The position numbers and the translations under genes were made by a program. DNA of 39,381 nucleotides from Methylomonas sp. Lineage in GTDB: Bacteria; Pseudomonadota; Gammaproteobacteria; Methylococcales; Methylomonadaceae. The DNA lies in contig JALSLW010000031.1 of assembly GCA_026988155.1 (NCBI GenBank), forward strand, positions 1-39,381, written 5' to 3'. Numbering within the stretch: the stretch's first letter is position 1; every line of letters begins with the position of its first letter. The notes under the pieces are model-generated. The model saw only the letters and a list, made by a program, of their open reading frames with translations. It searched no databases and was not told the origin of the DNA. Below, one piece after another: positions 18,040-26,853 of this stretch.

Positions 18040-19251
18040 ATGCGTAAGAGTTTGACTAGAGTTGTTTTGACATGGGCCTGTCTATGCGTACAGATGATAA
18101 GTATAGACAATGTGCATGCAACGGCATCTCCAGATGATTTGATTAAACCGTATGTCGCGGCTAATCTGCTATACGATAATAATGTACTTAGGCTGCCGAA
18201 AGGTAAGCCTTTTCCTGAAGGAAAAAGTAGCAAAGGCGATTTTGTTAAAACTGTAAATGCTGGCGTTGAAATGGACTGGAGGCCCAGTCGCCAGCAAGTG
18301 ATCATCAAGGCAGATGTAAACCATAGCTGGTTTCAGAACTTTGACAGCCTAGACTATTTAGGCTGGAATGTTTTAGCTGAATGGAACTGGAAAATTGGCA
18401 GTGATCTGGAAGGTACTTTTGGGTACAGCAATACCCAAAGACTGAATGAGTATGATCAGATAAATGAATTGACGTCCAACGAATCTAATTTCTCAGTTTA
18501 TAGGGCAAATATCGCCTATCTGTTTCATCCTCAGGGGCGAATAGCAATCAATTATTTTCGCACAGAAGATGAATTTGAGGAGGGAAGTCGAAAGAGCAGT
18601 AATTTGACAGAAGACAATGCAGAGTTAAACCTGGAATATTTGAGTCCAACAGGGAGCAGTCTTGGTGTACGTATTTTAGCTACTGTAGGAGACTATCCAA
18701 ACCGGCAGTATTCAGGGCGGGTGGATGAGCTTGATAATGGTTTTTTACGAATGGAATATGGAATGACTTATCGTTGGGTGTGGAGTGAAAAAACCCGCAT
18801 CTATGGGCGAGTCGGCTATGCTCAGCAGGATTTTGACCATCAGTCATTTAAGAATTTCGGGGATGTAACCGCGCAATTGAATATAGATTGGGCAGTCACA
18901 GAACAAACGGGTATACTTTTCTCAGCCTGGCGTGAAATAAGACAGGTAGATGATAAAAATGAAAGTTTCAGTTTAAGTCAAGGAGTGAAAATAACGCCTT
19001 CGTGGCAAGTAACCCCTAAATTTAAAATGTACTCAGACCTCTCTTTTGAGCAAAAAGACTATGAGGTGAGCAGCAATAAAGGTAATCAGCGAAAAGATAA
19101 TTTATGGAGCATTGGATATAACCTGGCTTATGAGCCTTTTCATAATATAATTTTCGATCTTATGCTAGGGTATGAAAATAAAGGCTCAAATGAAAGGTTT
19201 AAGTCTTATGAGAGTCTATCTACAGGACTGAATATGCAGGTTGTTTTTTAA
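18040..19251 (+). CDS. epsL: EpsL-like outer-membrane beta-barrel protein of the EPS locus
   Basis: A 403-residue exported protein. From the ATG at 18040 (preceded by GGGG with 6-nt spacing) it has a signal peptide (MRKSLTRVVLTWACL... ending VHA), then IKPYVAANLLYDNNVLRLP, the start typical of EpsL-type proteins. The rest is alternating polar and aromatic strands (such as RIYGRVGYAQQDF and GILFSAWREI) and ends on a hydrophobic strand LNMQVVF with terminal Phe, a sign of BAM-inserted outer-membrane barrels. It is probably part of, or a helper to, the EPS export channel. An open frame upstream overlaps epsG, but those starts would spoil the signal peptide. Confidence 0.88.
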   Translation: MRKSLTRVVLTWACLCVQMISIDNVHATASPDDLIKPYVAANLLYDNNVLRLPKGKPFPEGKSSKGDFVKTVNAGVEMDWRPSRQQVIIKADVNHSWFQNFDSLDYLGWNVLAEWNWKIGSDLEGTFGYSNTQRLNEYDQINELTSNESNFSVYRANIAYLFHPQGRIAINYFRTEDEFEEGSRKSSNLTEDNAELNLEYLSPTGSSLGVRILATVGDYPNRQYSGRVDELDNGFLRMEYGMTYRWVWSEKTRIYGRVGYAQQDFDHQSFKNFGDVTAQLNIDWAVTEQTGILFSAWREIRQVDDKNESFSLSQGVKITPSWQVTPKFKMYSDLSFEQKDYEVSSNKGNQRKDNLWSIGYNLAYEPFHNIIFDLMLGYENKGSNERFKSYESLSTGLNMQVVF

Positions 19252-19277
19252 ACAGATTCATGCAATAAATTTGGATA

Positions 19278-20798
19278 ATGCTACTAAAAATTTTTAGCGA
19301 AAGGAAACAGTCACGGCTAATATCTGCTTTGCAGTTTTTGATACCGGCGATCATCGCAATTCTCTTGGGAGTCATTATCGCTCAAGGCAATATAATATTG
19401 CTGATAGTCTTTTTTGGAGCTATCTTCGCGGTATTGCTATTCAGGTCCCCCCTAATGATGCTGTGGAGCGTTGTAATTGGCGGTCTGGTCTTTTCTGGTT
19501 TAGCAGAACTGTATCTTCCTCAATTGCGGTATATTAGATGGGCGGTTGTTCTTGGTGCGCAAGCACTGTTAGCTATAGCAGTATTTAGAAGGCTAACCGG
19601 TTCCGGGCAGCCTATTTATAATAAAGGGGCTCAGATTAGTCCATTAGTATGGATGGGAGCCTTTGCTCTTGTTGCTCTGTTTTCAGGATTGTTCAATTAT
19701 GGATTGAGTTTTGAAACAGTAATAGGGCTAAAAGGCTATTTTCAGGTTTGGGGGATTGCCTGTGCTATGGCCTGGCTTGGGCTAAACAGAGAGCAGGCAG
19801 ACAGGTTTATGGGCGGATTGTTCTGGCTTGCCGTGCTGCAAATTCCTTTTGCTATTCATCAATTCCTATTTTTGGTACCTTTACGGTTAACCCAGGAAGC
19901 GGCCAATAAAGGCATTGTAGCGCTGGACATAGTGGTGGGTACTTTTGTTGGAAACATGGAAGGTGGCGGAGCCAATATTGTATTAGCAAGTTTGCAGGTC
20001 ATTGTTATCGGCATCTTGGTTGGGTTTTGGCGCATGGGCAAAATATCTGGCATTAAAATATTGACACTGAGTTTTATCTTTCTTGTGCCAATTGCACTTA
20101 ATGAAGCTAAAGCAGTTGTTATCTTTATACCTGTAATGCTAGCCATTATGTTTCAGGATACTTTGATAAAAAAGCCGTTCCAGACAATATTTGGTGCAAT
20201 AATGGTTTTGGGGCTTATGCTGGCTTTACTGGTCGGCTATTCTTTTTTACCACGCACCGAAAGTCAGGAAACGGGAGGTCTGTCTGATCTGTATGAAGAT
20301 ACAATAGCCTATAACATAGGCAATGAAGGCTATGGAACCAATCAGCTGAACAGGACGACCGTCTACAGCTTTTGGGCTAGTCGGCATGGTCTGGATAATT
20401 TGCCCGAGACACTAATTGGTCATGGGCTGGGAACAACCAATGAAGCAGAGCTAGGGTTAATGAAGAACTCGCTGGCAAAAACAACGTATTATGAAGTGGG
20501 GATTGGTTTAACAGCGATGTCTTCATTGCTATGGGAAGTTGGGATTATAGGTGCATTTTTAATGCTGGCCATTTTTTTATCCGCTTTCATAAGCGCCCAT
20601 AAGCTTGCAAATCAGCAGTCAAAAAATAGCAGGCAATATGTCTATCTAAAGGCTGCACAGGTAGGTTTTGCTTTATTATTTGTTAACGTGATGCATAATA
20701 ATTATTTGATTTTTGAAGTAGGATTTCAGACACTTTTAATGGTATTGTTAGGATATATTCTCCATTTTGAAAGGACAGCTTATGAGCAAAGTCAGTAA
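19278..20798 (+). CDS. Wzy-like EPS polymerase / O-antigen ligase family membrane protein
   Basis: A 506-residue polytopic membrane protein with about 11-12 hydrophobic segments and one large hydrophilic loop (about residues 335-405, SFLPRTESQETGG... to IGHGLGTTNEAE) near the C-terminus. That topology, with a GHGLGT motif in the loop, is typical of the O-antigen ligase/Wzy polymerase superfamily, which joins repeat units in the periplasm. Sequence conservation in this family is too low for a firm choice between polymerase and ligase; its place in an EPS locus with Wzz-like and flippase genes favours polymerase. Its 3' end overlaps the next gene. Confidence 0.8.
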   Translation: MLLKIFSERKQSRLISALQFLIPAIIAILLGVIIAQGNIILLIVFFGAIFAVLLFRSPLMMLWSVVIGGLVFSGLAELYLPQLRYIRWAVVLGAQALLAIAVFRRLTGSGQPIYNKGAQISPLVWMGAFALVALFSGLFNYGLSFETVIGLKGYFQVWGIACAMAWLGLNREQADRFMGGLFWLAVLQIPFAIHQFLFLVPLRLTQEAANKGIVALDIVVGTFVGNMEGGGANIVLASLQVIVIGILVGFWRMGKISGIKILTLSFIFLVPIALNEAKAVVIFIPVMLAIMFQDTLIKKPFQTIFGAIMVLGLMLALLVGYSFLPRTESQETGGLSDLYEDTIAYNIGNEGYGTNQLNRTTVYSFWASRHGLDNLPETLIGHGLGTTNEAELGLMKNSLAKTTYYEVGIGLTAMSSLLWEVGIIGAFLMLAIFLSAFISAHKLANQQSKNSRQYVYLKAAQVGFALLFVNVMHNNYLIFEVGFQTLLMVLLGYILHFERTAYEQSQ

Positions 20799-22368
20799 AA
20801 AAACATTTTCCTTTGCTATCATGGCGGTGTTTATTTCAATGATGTTTTTTGATTTCAGATCTGTACTGGCACAGACTTGTCAATCAAATATTCCAGTAAA
20901 ATCAGGGGATAACTATTCAGTCAGTTTAGACAGCGGAACTGAAGCAAAAATAACCAGATTATTGAAACCTTCTTTTTTTGGTTTCAATATGGAATGGATT
21001 GAGTTTCAAGATTCATTTCTGAACAAAAAAACAAAAAAAGTTCACCCGGTTTTAGTTGAATGGATGAAAGCGTTTCCAGGAGCGGTTTATCGATATCCTG
21101 GCGGCACTGTGGCCAACAATTTTAACTGGATGGAGGCCGTGGGTGATGTTAGCTTAAGAAAAATGCAAATAGGTGCTGAATGGCGGGGGCCTTTAGCAGT
21201 CAGATTCGGCATAGATGAATATTTATCATTTGTTAATCAAGTTGCAGGGCAGTCCTGGATAGTTGCCAATCTCTATGGTCGTTTTGAGGGAGAGGAACCC
21301 ATCGCGGACCTTGCAAAACAGGCGGCAATGGTAGCAGAACATGTTTTGAAAGCAAACAGAGAGCAAGGGGTTTCTCCCGTTCTTCGCTGGGAGCTCGGAA
21401 ATGAGCTGGATCGGGGCGATTATCTATGGCCTGCAAAAAAATATTCAGACCGTTCAGCTAAAATTATTGACGCTATTAAAGCGGTCATTCCTGGTGCAAA
21501 ATTTGTTGGCATAGCAGAAGACTACGACGCTCAAACAGGTACCTCTGGTTTAAATGCCCGCGAATATAACAATTTCGTCGTTTCCAAGCTGGCTGACAAT
21601 GTTCATGAGTATGCCAATCACCTGTATTACGATGGGGGAGAGAATGGTCCTCCGATACCTGACCGGTTAGGACAGCTATGTACTACGCTGGACAGTCTTC
21701 AGAAAGTGTTGCCTGCCACAAAAGCCTCCAATGCAGGGATTTGGATTACTGAACATGCTCGCTGGCCTATAGGTGGGCCATCCGACTCTGATTGGCAAAG
21801 TCATTGGCCGAAAGCAACAAACCTTCAGGCAGGCATTTCAGTTGCAGATATGATGATTGCTACAGTTCAGTTTCCGCAGATTAAAGGCTCTTTTATTCAT
21901 ACTTTAAGCGGAACGGTGGGGCCCTGGCCATTTTTTCATGAAGGAGCCAAGGGTACCTTTCATCCCAGCGTCATTTACTGGACTCTGCGGATATTGCGCG
22001 AAGCAATGCTGGATGAAGTGTTGACTACCCAGACTGTGAGTGCCAATTTAAGCAACTATGCAGGTGGCTATGATGTTCGTGTTGCTGTGTTGAGAAAGAA
22101 AAATCATAAGAAATATGCAGTATGGGCGATTAATCGTCATGCCAAAGCTGTTACACTAGATATAAAAATTCCATTATGTACAGGCTGTACTTTGCTGGTA
22201 AATAAAACTGAATTATCCGGCCAGTCACCTAAAGCTACCAATAGCATTAATAAAAATAGTGTGCTGCCACATAAAACCACGGAAACACTCGCTGTCAATA
22301 AGCAAGGTTATGCCAAGGTCTCCCTGGCAGCCTATTCTGTATCAACTTTTATTATCGATACACCGTAA
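20782..22368 (+). CDS. Secreted clan GH-A glycoside hydrolase (GH51/GH39-like)
   Basis: A 528-residue protein from the ATG at 20782, with AAAGGA 6-7 nt upstream, overlapping the previous gene by 17 nt. A signal peptide ends at about residue 30 (VLA). The catalytic domain is a TIM barrel of clan GH-A: RYPGGTVANNFNW, the acid/base motif RWELGNELD (N207, E208), and a candidate nucleophile E324 in IWITEHARWP. The C-terminal 110 residues look like a beta-sandwich. The pattern is closest to alpha-L-arabinofuranosidase-like families, but substrate cannot be read from sequence. In EPS loci such enzymes trim or release the polymer in the periplasm, which is the likely role here. Confidence 0.85.
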   Translation: MSKVSKKTFSFAIMAVFISMMFFDFRSVLAQTCQSNIPVKSGDNYSVSLDSGTEAKITRLLKPSFFGFNMEWIEFQDSFLNKKTKKVHPVLVEWMKAFPGAVYRYPGGTVANNFNWMEAVGDVSLRKMQIGAEWRGPLAVRFGIDEYLSFVNQVAGQSWIVANLYGRFEGEEPIADLAKQAAMVAEHVLKANREQGVSPVLRWELGNELDRGDYLWPAKKYSDRSAKIIDAIKAVIPGAKFVGIAEDYDAQTGTSGLNAREYNNFVVSKLADNVHEYANHLYYDGGENGPPIPDRLGQLCTTLDSLQKVLPATKASNAGIWITEHARWPIGGPSDSDWQSHWPKATNLQAGISVADMMIATVQFPQIKGSFIHTLSGTVGPWPFFHEGAKGTFHPSVIYWTLRILREAMLDEVLTTQTVSANLSNYAGGYDVRVAVLRKKNHKKYAVWAINRHAKAVTLDIKIPLCTGCTLLVNKTELSGQSPKATNSINKNSVLPHKTTETLAVNKQGYAKVSLAAYSVSTFIIDTP

Positions 22369-22422
22369 ACCTAAAAAATCAACTGGTCACTTAGACCTTG
22401 CTGTAACTTGTAAAAAAAATCC

Positions 22423-22577
22423 TTAAGGAGCGAGGGTTTAATGATTTCCGGATTTTGTCTTGCCTTTTGCCTCAGCAGGAGAGCTAATAAATTCGTTGCG
22501 TAGCTTACTATTCGTCCATTTTATTAGCAGTCAAGATTATTTGCCAAACTTTCGGAAGTTATTAAACCTTCGCTCCT
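22423..22577. repeat. Palindromic repeat element, copy 1
   Basis: A 155-bp element with inverted ends: TTAAGGAGCGAGGGTTTAAT on the left and ATTAAACCTTCGCTCCTAA on the right. It is about 84% identical by hand alignment, without gaps, to 32032-32186 in the same orientation. It encodes no transposase. Size and structure fit a MITE-like or mobile palindromic repeat. Both copies keep a 20-codon frame (22441-22503 here) that begins ATG ATT TCC GGA after AAGGAG and ends at the same TAG. Confidence 0.8.
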
Positions 22578-22602
22578 AAGCAAGTTTTTTTATTTTTACC
22601 AG

Positions 22603-22631
22603 ATGGGTGAGAATTTTTTACCCATTTTTTT
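22603..22631 (+). terminator. Terminator-like hairpin with T tract
   Basis: ATGGGT (22603-22608) pairs with ACCCAT (22620-22625), followed by seven T (22625-22631). It would end transcription of the epsB-to-hydrolase unit and separate it from the next gene, whose start is 46 nt downstream. The stem is short. Confidence 0.5.
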
Positions 22632-22676
22632 CATAGAATCTGCGCTCAACTAATTTATTTAGGATAAACAAATTAA

Positions 22677-23912
22677 ATGATGTCTAAAGACAAACCGACA
22701 ATAACAGTATTTTATATTGTTGCGGACTTTTATCCTGCCTGGCGCCTGGATCTTACTGAGCTATTTTCAGTGCAGCTGGCAAAAGGTGGTCTTGAGCTAA
22801 GCTGGAGCCTTTGGAGTGACACTCCGGGTTCGGCAGGCTGGTTTGAGCAATATGGCCGGCCAACTTTTGTAGCAGCGTCATGCAAAGGCGAATCCATATT
22901 GTCTCGAGTTTTTAATAAGTTACTGCAAAGTGTTGCAGATATTCGTGTTTTTTTTCATTTAGTGTTTGGACCGCATTACGATATTATTCAGGTACGTGAT
23001 CAATGCTACTTTTCGGCAGGCTTGGGGCTGTTGGCCGCCCGCTTGCGCGGTTCAAAATTTGTTTATTGGCTGTCCTTTCCATTCCCAGAAAATGATATGC
23101 TAAAAGCGGAAGAAACGCAGGGGATAAAGAAGTATTTTTACAAAATGCGCGGAAAGTTATCAGCCTTTTGGCTATACCGCTTTATCTTTCCAAAGGCTGA
23201 CCATATTTTTGTTCAAAGCGAGCAAATGCAGACAGACATATTCGAGCGCTATCAAACACCTCTTGAGAAAATGACACCTGTTCCTATGGGGGTTCCATCA
23301 GCATTGCTGGACTGGACTGCTGAGCACCCTGCAGAGACTGTAAAGGGAAGGGTAATATATACAGGTACTTTCGTTAAAGAGCGAAAACTGGAGGTGCTAA
23401 TAGAGGCTTTTGTTATTGTTAAAAAACAAGTGCCATACTCTGAACTTTGGCTGGTAGGAGATGGTACTGTGCCTGAAGAGCGAAAAATGCTGGAACAGCT
23501 GGTACAGCAGAAGCAATTGACTGACTCAGTTCATTTCACTGGTTTTGTTCCCATGGAGCAGGCATGGTCTTTAGCGGCAAGTGCAGAAGTTTGCGTTTCT
23601 CCCGTTTACCCAAGTTTTGTTCTTCGTCCTGGATCGCCCACTAAACTCAATGAATATATGGCATTAGCGCGTCCGTGTGTTGCCAATGATCACCCTGAAC
23701 AGGCTACTACATTACAGAGCAGCGGGGCTGGGCTAAGTGTTCCTTGGGGGAGTAAAGAATTTGCCAGGGCAATAGCCTGGATGATGGAACATCCTCTCGA
23801 AGCTGAGAAAATGGGGCAAAAAGGTCCTGCTTGGGTCAAGGCTAATAGAACATATGACCAGATAGCTGAGAAAGTATTTGCCAAATATCAGACAATTTTA
23901 GATCAAAATTAA
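22677..23912 (+). CDS. GT4-type glycosyltransferase
   Basis: A 411-residue GT-B glycosyltransferase. The N-terminal domain begins with a strand 'ITVFYIVADFYPAW'; the C-terminal nucleotide-sugar domain starts at about residue 225 (RVIYTGTFVKERKLEVLIEAF), followed by LWLVGDG, VHFTGFVPMEQ and the donor-binding stretch SPTKLNEYMALARPCVAND, which is the EX7E region of GT4 enzymes. Sugar and acceptor cannot be told from sequence. Two ATG codons stand in tandem at 22677 and 22680; either could be used. The TAA stop shares one base with the ATG of the flippase gene (TAATG), so the two are coupled. Confidence 0.92.
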   Translation: MMSKDKPTITVFYIVADFYPAWRLDLTELFSVQLAKGGLELSWSLWSDTPGSAGWFEQYGRPTFVAASCKGESILSRVFNKLLQSVADIRVFFHLVFGPHYDIIQVRDQCYFSAGLGLLAARLRGSKFVYWLSFPFPENDMLKAEETQGIKKYFYKMRGKLSAFWLYRFIFPKADHIFVQSEQMQTDIFERYQTPLEKMTPVPMGVPSALLDWTAEHPAETVKGRVIYTGTFVKERKLEVLIEAFVIVKKQVPYSELWLVGDGTVPEERKMLEQLVQQKQLTDSVHFTGFVPMEQAWSLAASAEVCVSPVYPSFVLRPGSPTKLNEYMALARPCVANDHPEQATTLQSSGAGLSVPWGSKEFARAIAWMMEHPLEAEKMGQKGPAWVKANRTYDQIAEKVFAKYQTILDQN

Positions 23913-25459
23913 TGAGCGACAAGTCCTCACGATACAGTGCAGATCATATTCATAGCAGCGCCCGCATCTATTTGCTGGGCAAGCTGATCTCTGCAGCGAC
24001 TGGTATTGTTGCTGTCATTTTACTTGCGCGATATCTTTCTATTGCTGAGTTTGCTGTCTACAGTGCATTAACAGGTTTCGTAGAAATGTTTACAGCTTTG
24101 GCTGGGTTCGGCATAACCCATGCCTTATTGAGGTTTTTGCCAGAACTTTATGCCAAGCACCAGGACCGCTCAATGAAGCAGCTGATTGGTGTGGGTATGT
24201 TGACCCGCACATTAACTTTGACAATTGCCGTTGTTATTGTTGGTTTCGGTTCTGGGCCGGTTGCTGGTTTTTTTAATCTAAGTGAATGGCAGGATTCTTT
24301 TAATCTTTTTTTACTGTTAGTCTGGGTGCGGGTTACCTTTTATTTCCTTTTTCAAATACTGGAAACACTGCTGGCCCAGTCGGTGGGCCAAAGCGGTTTT
24401 GTGCTGGCCAATATTCTGAAACTTAGCGGTATTGCCACTGGAATTTATTACCAGCAATTGGATTTGCTACTCGTTATTCGGATTGAAATTGCAGGTGAAA
24501 TAATCGGCGTGGGTGTGTTGGCTCTAGGTTTGATAAGAAGATTAAGAGTCCATGCGGGCAATGATGATTCAGATACAGGCTGGGTTGGAAATAACTGGCA
24601 AAGAATTTGGCGCTTTGGTTTAATTGGTTATCTGCAGCATTTGGCTGTACTGCTTTATGGCAGCTCTCCAAACCGACTGGCAGGCGCCCGATATCTACCT
24701 TCAACTGAAATGGCATCTCTGGGGTTTGCACAATCACTAATTGATACAATACGGCGTTATTTGCCTGCTCAGCTTTTTCAGGGGATTATCTATCCCGTGG
24801 TGATTGCACGCTATGCAACGGGACGTGATTTTGCTGATATTGCCAGAATAACCGATTTGCTTCTTCGGTTTAATACGGTTGTTTTAGGCATGCCCTTAGT
24901 TATTTTTCTGGTTTCGGGTACTGACCTTTTGTCTTTTCTAAGTGATGGGAAATATTCTGAACAGGCTTGCTTAGGGCTTATTTTATTTAGCATTGCTTTG
25001 GCCTTTGAATCTGACCGTTACCTGCTTGACATGTTGGTTCAGGCGGTCGAACGATTTGATATGCTGCTATATACAAATTTATTATTGTCAGCATCACTTT
25101 TTTTGGCCTTATGGCTATTCCCAATAATGGGTATTGCTGCCATTCCAGTGGCAAATATCACAGGGTTATTGTTGGCCAATGGCGTTGTTAGAATATGGTT
25201 AAGACTGAAAGGGTTTAAATGCCAAATAACGTGGACAAGCTATTTTAGGATTATTTTGGCCGGTCTGATAAGTATAAAGACTGGGTGGTATTTAATGGAA
25301 TGGCTAGCGCAGAATGAAATTGTTACTGGCTGGCTGTATCATTGGATAATTTCGGGAGTTGCTGCAATTGGCAGCTATCTGCTATTGATTTTGCTGCTTA
25401 AGCCATTTTCAGGCGAGGAATTAAGCGGGTTAAGAAGAATAAAGCAGGGAAAAGAGTAG
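23912..25459 (+). CDS. Polysaccharide flippase (Wzx/MOP superfamily)
   Basis: A 515-residue polytopic membrane protein with roughly 12-14 hydrophobic segments and no other domain. The start (SSARIYLLGKLISAATGIVAVILLARYLSIAEFAVYSALTG, given here from separate short matches) has the usual look of Wzx-type lipid-linked oligosaccharide flippases: a first helix, an 'ARYLS..EF..Y' turn, then a second helix. It would move the undecaprenyl-linked repeat unit to the periplasmic face for the Wzy-like polymerase. Translation is coupled to the GT4 gene before it through TAATG. Last gene of the plus-strand EPS block. Confidence 0.9.
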   Translation: MSDKSSRYSADHIHSSARIYLLGKLISAATGIVAVILLARYLSIAEFAVYSALTGFVEMFTALAGFGITHALLRFLPELYAKHQDRSMKQLIGVGMLTRTLTLTIAVVIVGFGSGPVAGFFNLSEWQDSFNLFLLLVWVRVTFYFLFQILETLLAQSVGQSGFVLANILKLSGIATGIYYQQLDLLLVIRIEIAGEIIGVGVLALGLIRRLRVHAGNDDSDTGWVGNNWQRIWRFGLIGYLQHLAVLLYGSSPNRLAGARYLPSTEMASLGFAQSLIDTIRRYLPAQLFQGIIYPVVIARYATGRDFADIARITDLLLRFNTVVLGMPLVIFLVSGTDLLSFLSDGKYSEQACLGLILFSIALAFESDRYLLDMLVQAVERFDMLLYTNLLLSASLFLALWLFPIMGIAAIPVANITGLLLANGVVRIWLRLKGFKCQITWTSYFRIILAGLISIKTGWYLMEWLAQNEIVTGWLYHWIISGVAAIGSYLLLILLLKPFSGEELSGLRRIKQGKE

Positions 25460-25634
25460 GGGGAGCCAGTAATTGAGATAATTGTTTTTTGGCATTTCCG
25501 GCTGAGAAAATTTTTTTGCAGGGTATTTATTTTCAGATCCCAAACACCAATACAACTCACCTATTATGTTAGATAGCTGGTGCTGAGTTAAGCGTGTCTA
25601 TTTGGCGCATTTTGAAACGAGGGAGGGAAATTAG

Positions 25635-25668
25635 ATTCACATGGACAGATAAATATATCCATGTGAAT
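25635..25668. terminator. Hairpin between convergent genes
   Basis: ATTCACATGGA (25635-25645) and TCCATGTGAAT (25658-25668) form a perfect 11-bp stem with a 12-nt loop, followed by TTTTGT on the plus strand. It lies between the convergent flippase and radical SAM genes and is the best terminator candidate in this 240-bp gap, although the T tract is short. Confidence 0.5.
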
Positions 25669-25701
25669 TTTGTAATAATATTGTTGAAGGGAGCAGTTGA
25701 T

Positions 25702-26853
25702 CTAACTGTTATCAGCTAAAATTTCGGCTTCTTCTTTATCGCTCAATTTGTAATTTGGGTCGAGCAAGATAGGGATTGCATTTTCTTTACGACCCCTTAA
25801 ATCGCCTTGTAGCGGATCCTGCCCTACATTAGCCATGGGGATAGTGTCCACACAGATTGGTTTTCCCATCAAGCTTTTGACTTTGTTTTTTACTACCCAC
25901 TTTAATGGGTGCTGAATATATTTCTTCATCACCGGTGCTGCTGTACCAGTCATCCAGCAGTTTTTTGGGCAAGTTTTCACTAGGCCCCTGACTCTGTTAG
26001 CCTGTTCACTAAACCATAAATCTTCAAAATTATCATAATCTCTGATGTTGCCCATAGACTCCTTCCAGTATGTTTCTTCCAGGCCATTGCAAGGATAGAC
26101 TTCTCCATAAGGTTCAACAAATAAATTTGCACTGCCTGCTTCGCAGGGAAGCATTCTTGGTTTGCCACGGATATAATTAATTAGACCGAGATTTAAATAT
26201 GCCCGAAACCAGCTCTTTGGCGAGTTTTCTTTCATTAGATCTTCAATTAGCTGATGAAAATTTTCAATCACAGCATCTTTGTTAGTTACTTCATTTTCCT
26301 GGCTGTGAAAGTAATAGGAATTATGGAAAGTTGCAGTAGCAAACTCCATGTCAAGGCTTTGAGCTAATTTATGCAAAACCAGCATATCATCAGAGTTTTT
26401 GTTTGAAACGGTGATGCCGAAGCCTATGTCTTTTATGCCTCTTTCTCTTAAACCTAGCAAGGTTTTAATTCCTCGGTCAAAGCCACCTTCACGTCCGCGC
26501 AACTCATCATTTTTCTGAGATAAACCTTCAATGCTGACGCGAATTCCTATATTGGGAAAGCGTTCGGCTAATTTATGAATTTTATTGACATGCCAGCCTG
26601 AAGTTGAAATTACGATACGGGGGGCTTTCGTATACATAACCTCGATAATATCTTCAAGGTCATTTCTTATAAAGGGTTCGCCACCAGTAACATTGGCAAA
26701 TTTAAAATTGGGCAGACCCTCAAGTTCCTTAGGCGTAATTTCTTTTTGCTTATCAGTAGGGTTTTCCCATATGTTGCACATTTTACAGCGCATTTGACAA
26801 CGGTAAGTCGTGATAATTGAAACGTCCGTAGGCATTAGTGACATGTCGTTCAT
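25702..26853 (-). CDS. Radical SAM/SPASM domain protein
   Basis: A 383-residue radical SAM protein. The SAM-binding [4Fe-4S] motif CX3CX2C is C19, C23, C26 (YRCQMRCKMCNIW), and GGEP (57-60) follows. A C-terminal SPASM-like auxiliary-cluster region has C237 (LPCEAGSANLFVEPYGEVYPC), C255, C295 and C299. Start at 26853 with GAGGA about 8 nt upstream. Proteins of this layout modify peptides or small molecules, and related ones occur in envelope glycan loci; the substrate here is unknown. It is isolated: convergent with the flippase gene, with a 1-kb gap behind it that carries a CRP-like site 553 bp upstream. Confidence 0.9.
   Translation of the reverse strand: MNDMSLMPTDVSIITTYRCQMRCKMCNIWENPTDKQKEITPKELEGLPNFKFANVTGGEPFIRNDLEDIIEVMYTKAPRIVISTSGWHVNKIHKLAERFPNIGIRVSIEGLSQKNDELRGREGGFDRGIKTLLGLRERGIKDIGFGITVSNKNSDDMLVLHKLAQSLDMEFATATFHNSYYFHSQENEVTNKDAVIENFHQLIEDLMKENSPKSWFRAYLNLGLINYIRGKPRMLPCEAGSANLFVEPYGEVYPCNGLEETYWKESMGNIRDYDNFEDLWFSEQANRVRGLVKTCPKNCWMTGTAAPVMKKYIQHPLKWVVKNKVKSLMGKPICVDTIPMANVGQDPLQGDLRGRKENAIPILLDPNYKLSDKEEAEILADNS

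Larger units (their letters stand above)
22369..22676. other. Intergenic region filled by a palindromic repeat and a terminator-like hairpin
   Basis: This 308-bp gap is almost fully explained by the 155-bp palindromic element (22423-22577) and the hairpin at 22603-22631. The remaining 45 bp before the next gene should hold its promoter, including TAATTTATTTAGGATAAA near 22650-22667. A stretch at 22642-22664 (GCGCTCAACTAATTTATTTA) recurs with changes near 36639-36661. Confidence 0.6.

Noticed and set aside
13019-25459. Search for an exosortase or acyltransferase gene in the EPS locus
   Set aside because: The only polytopic proteins are the priming enzyme, the Wzy-like protein and the flippase; none has exosortase features.
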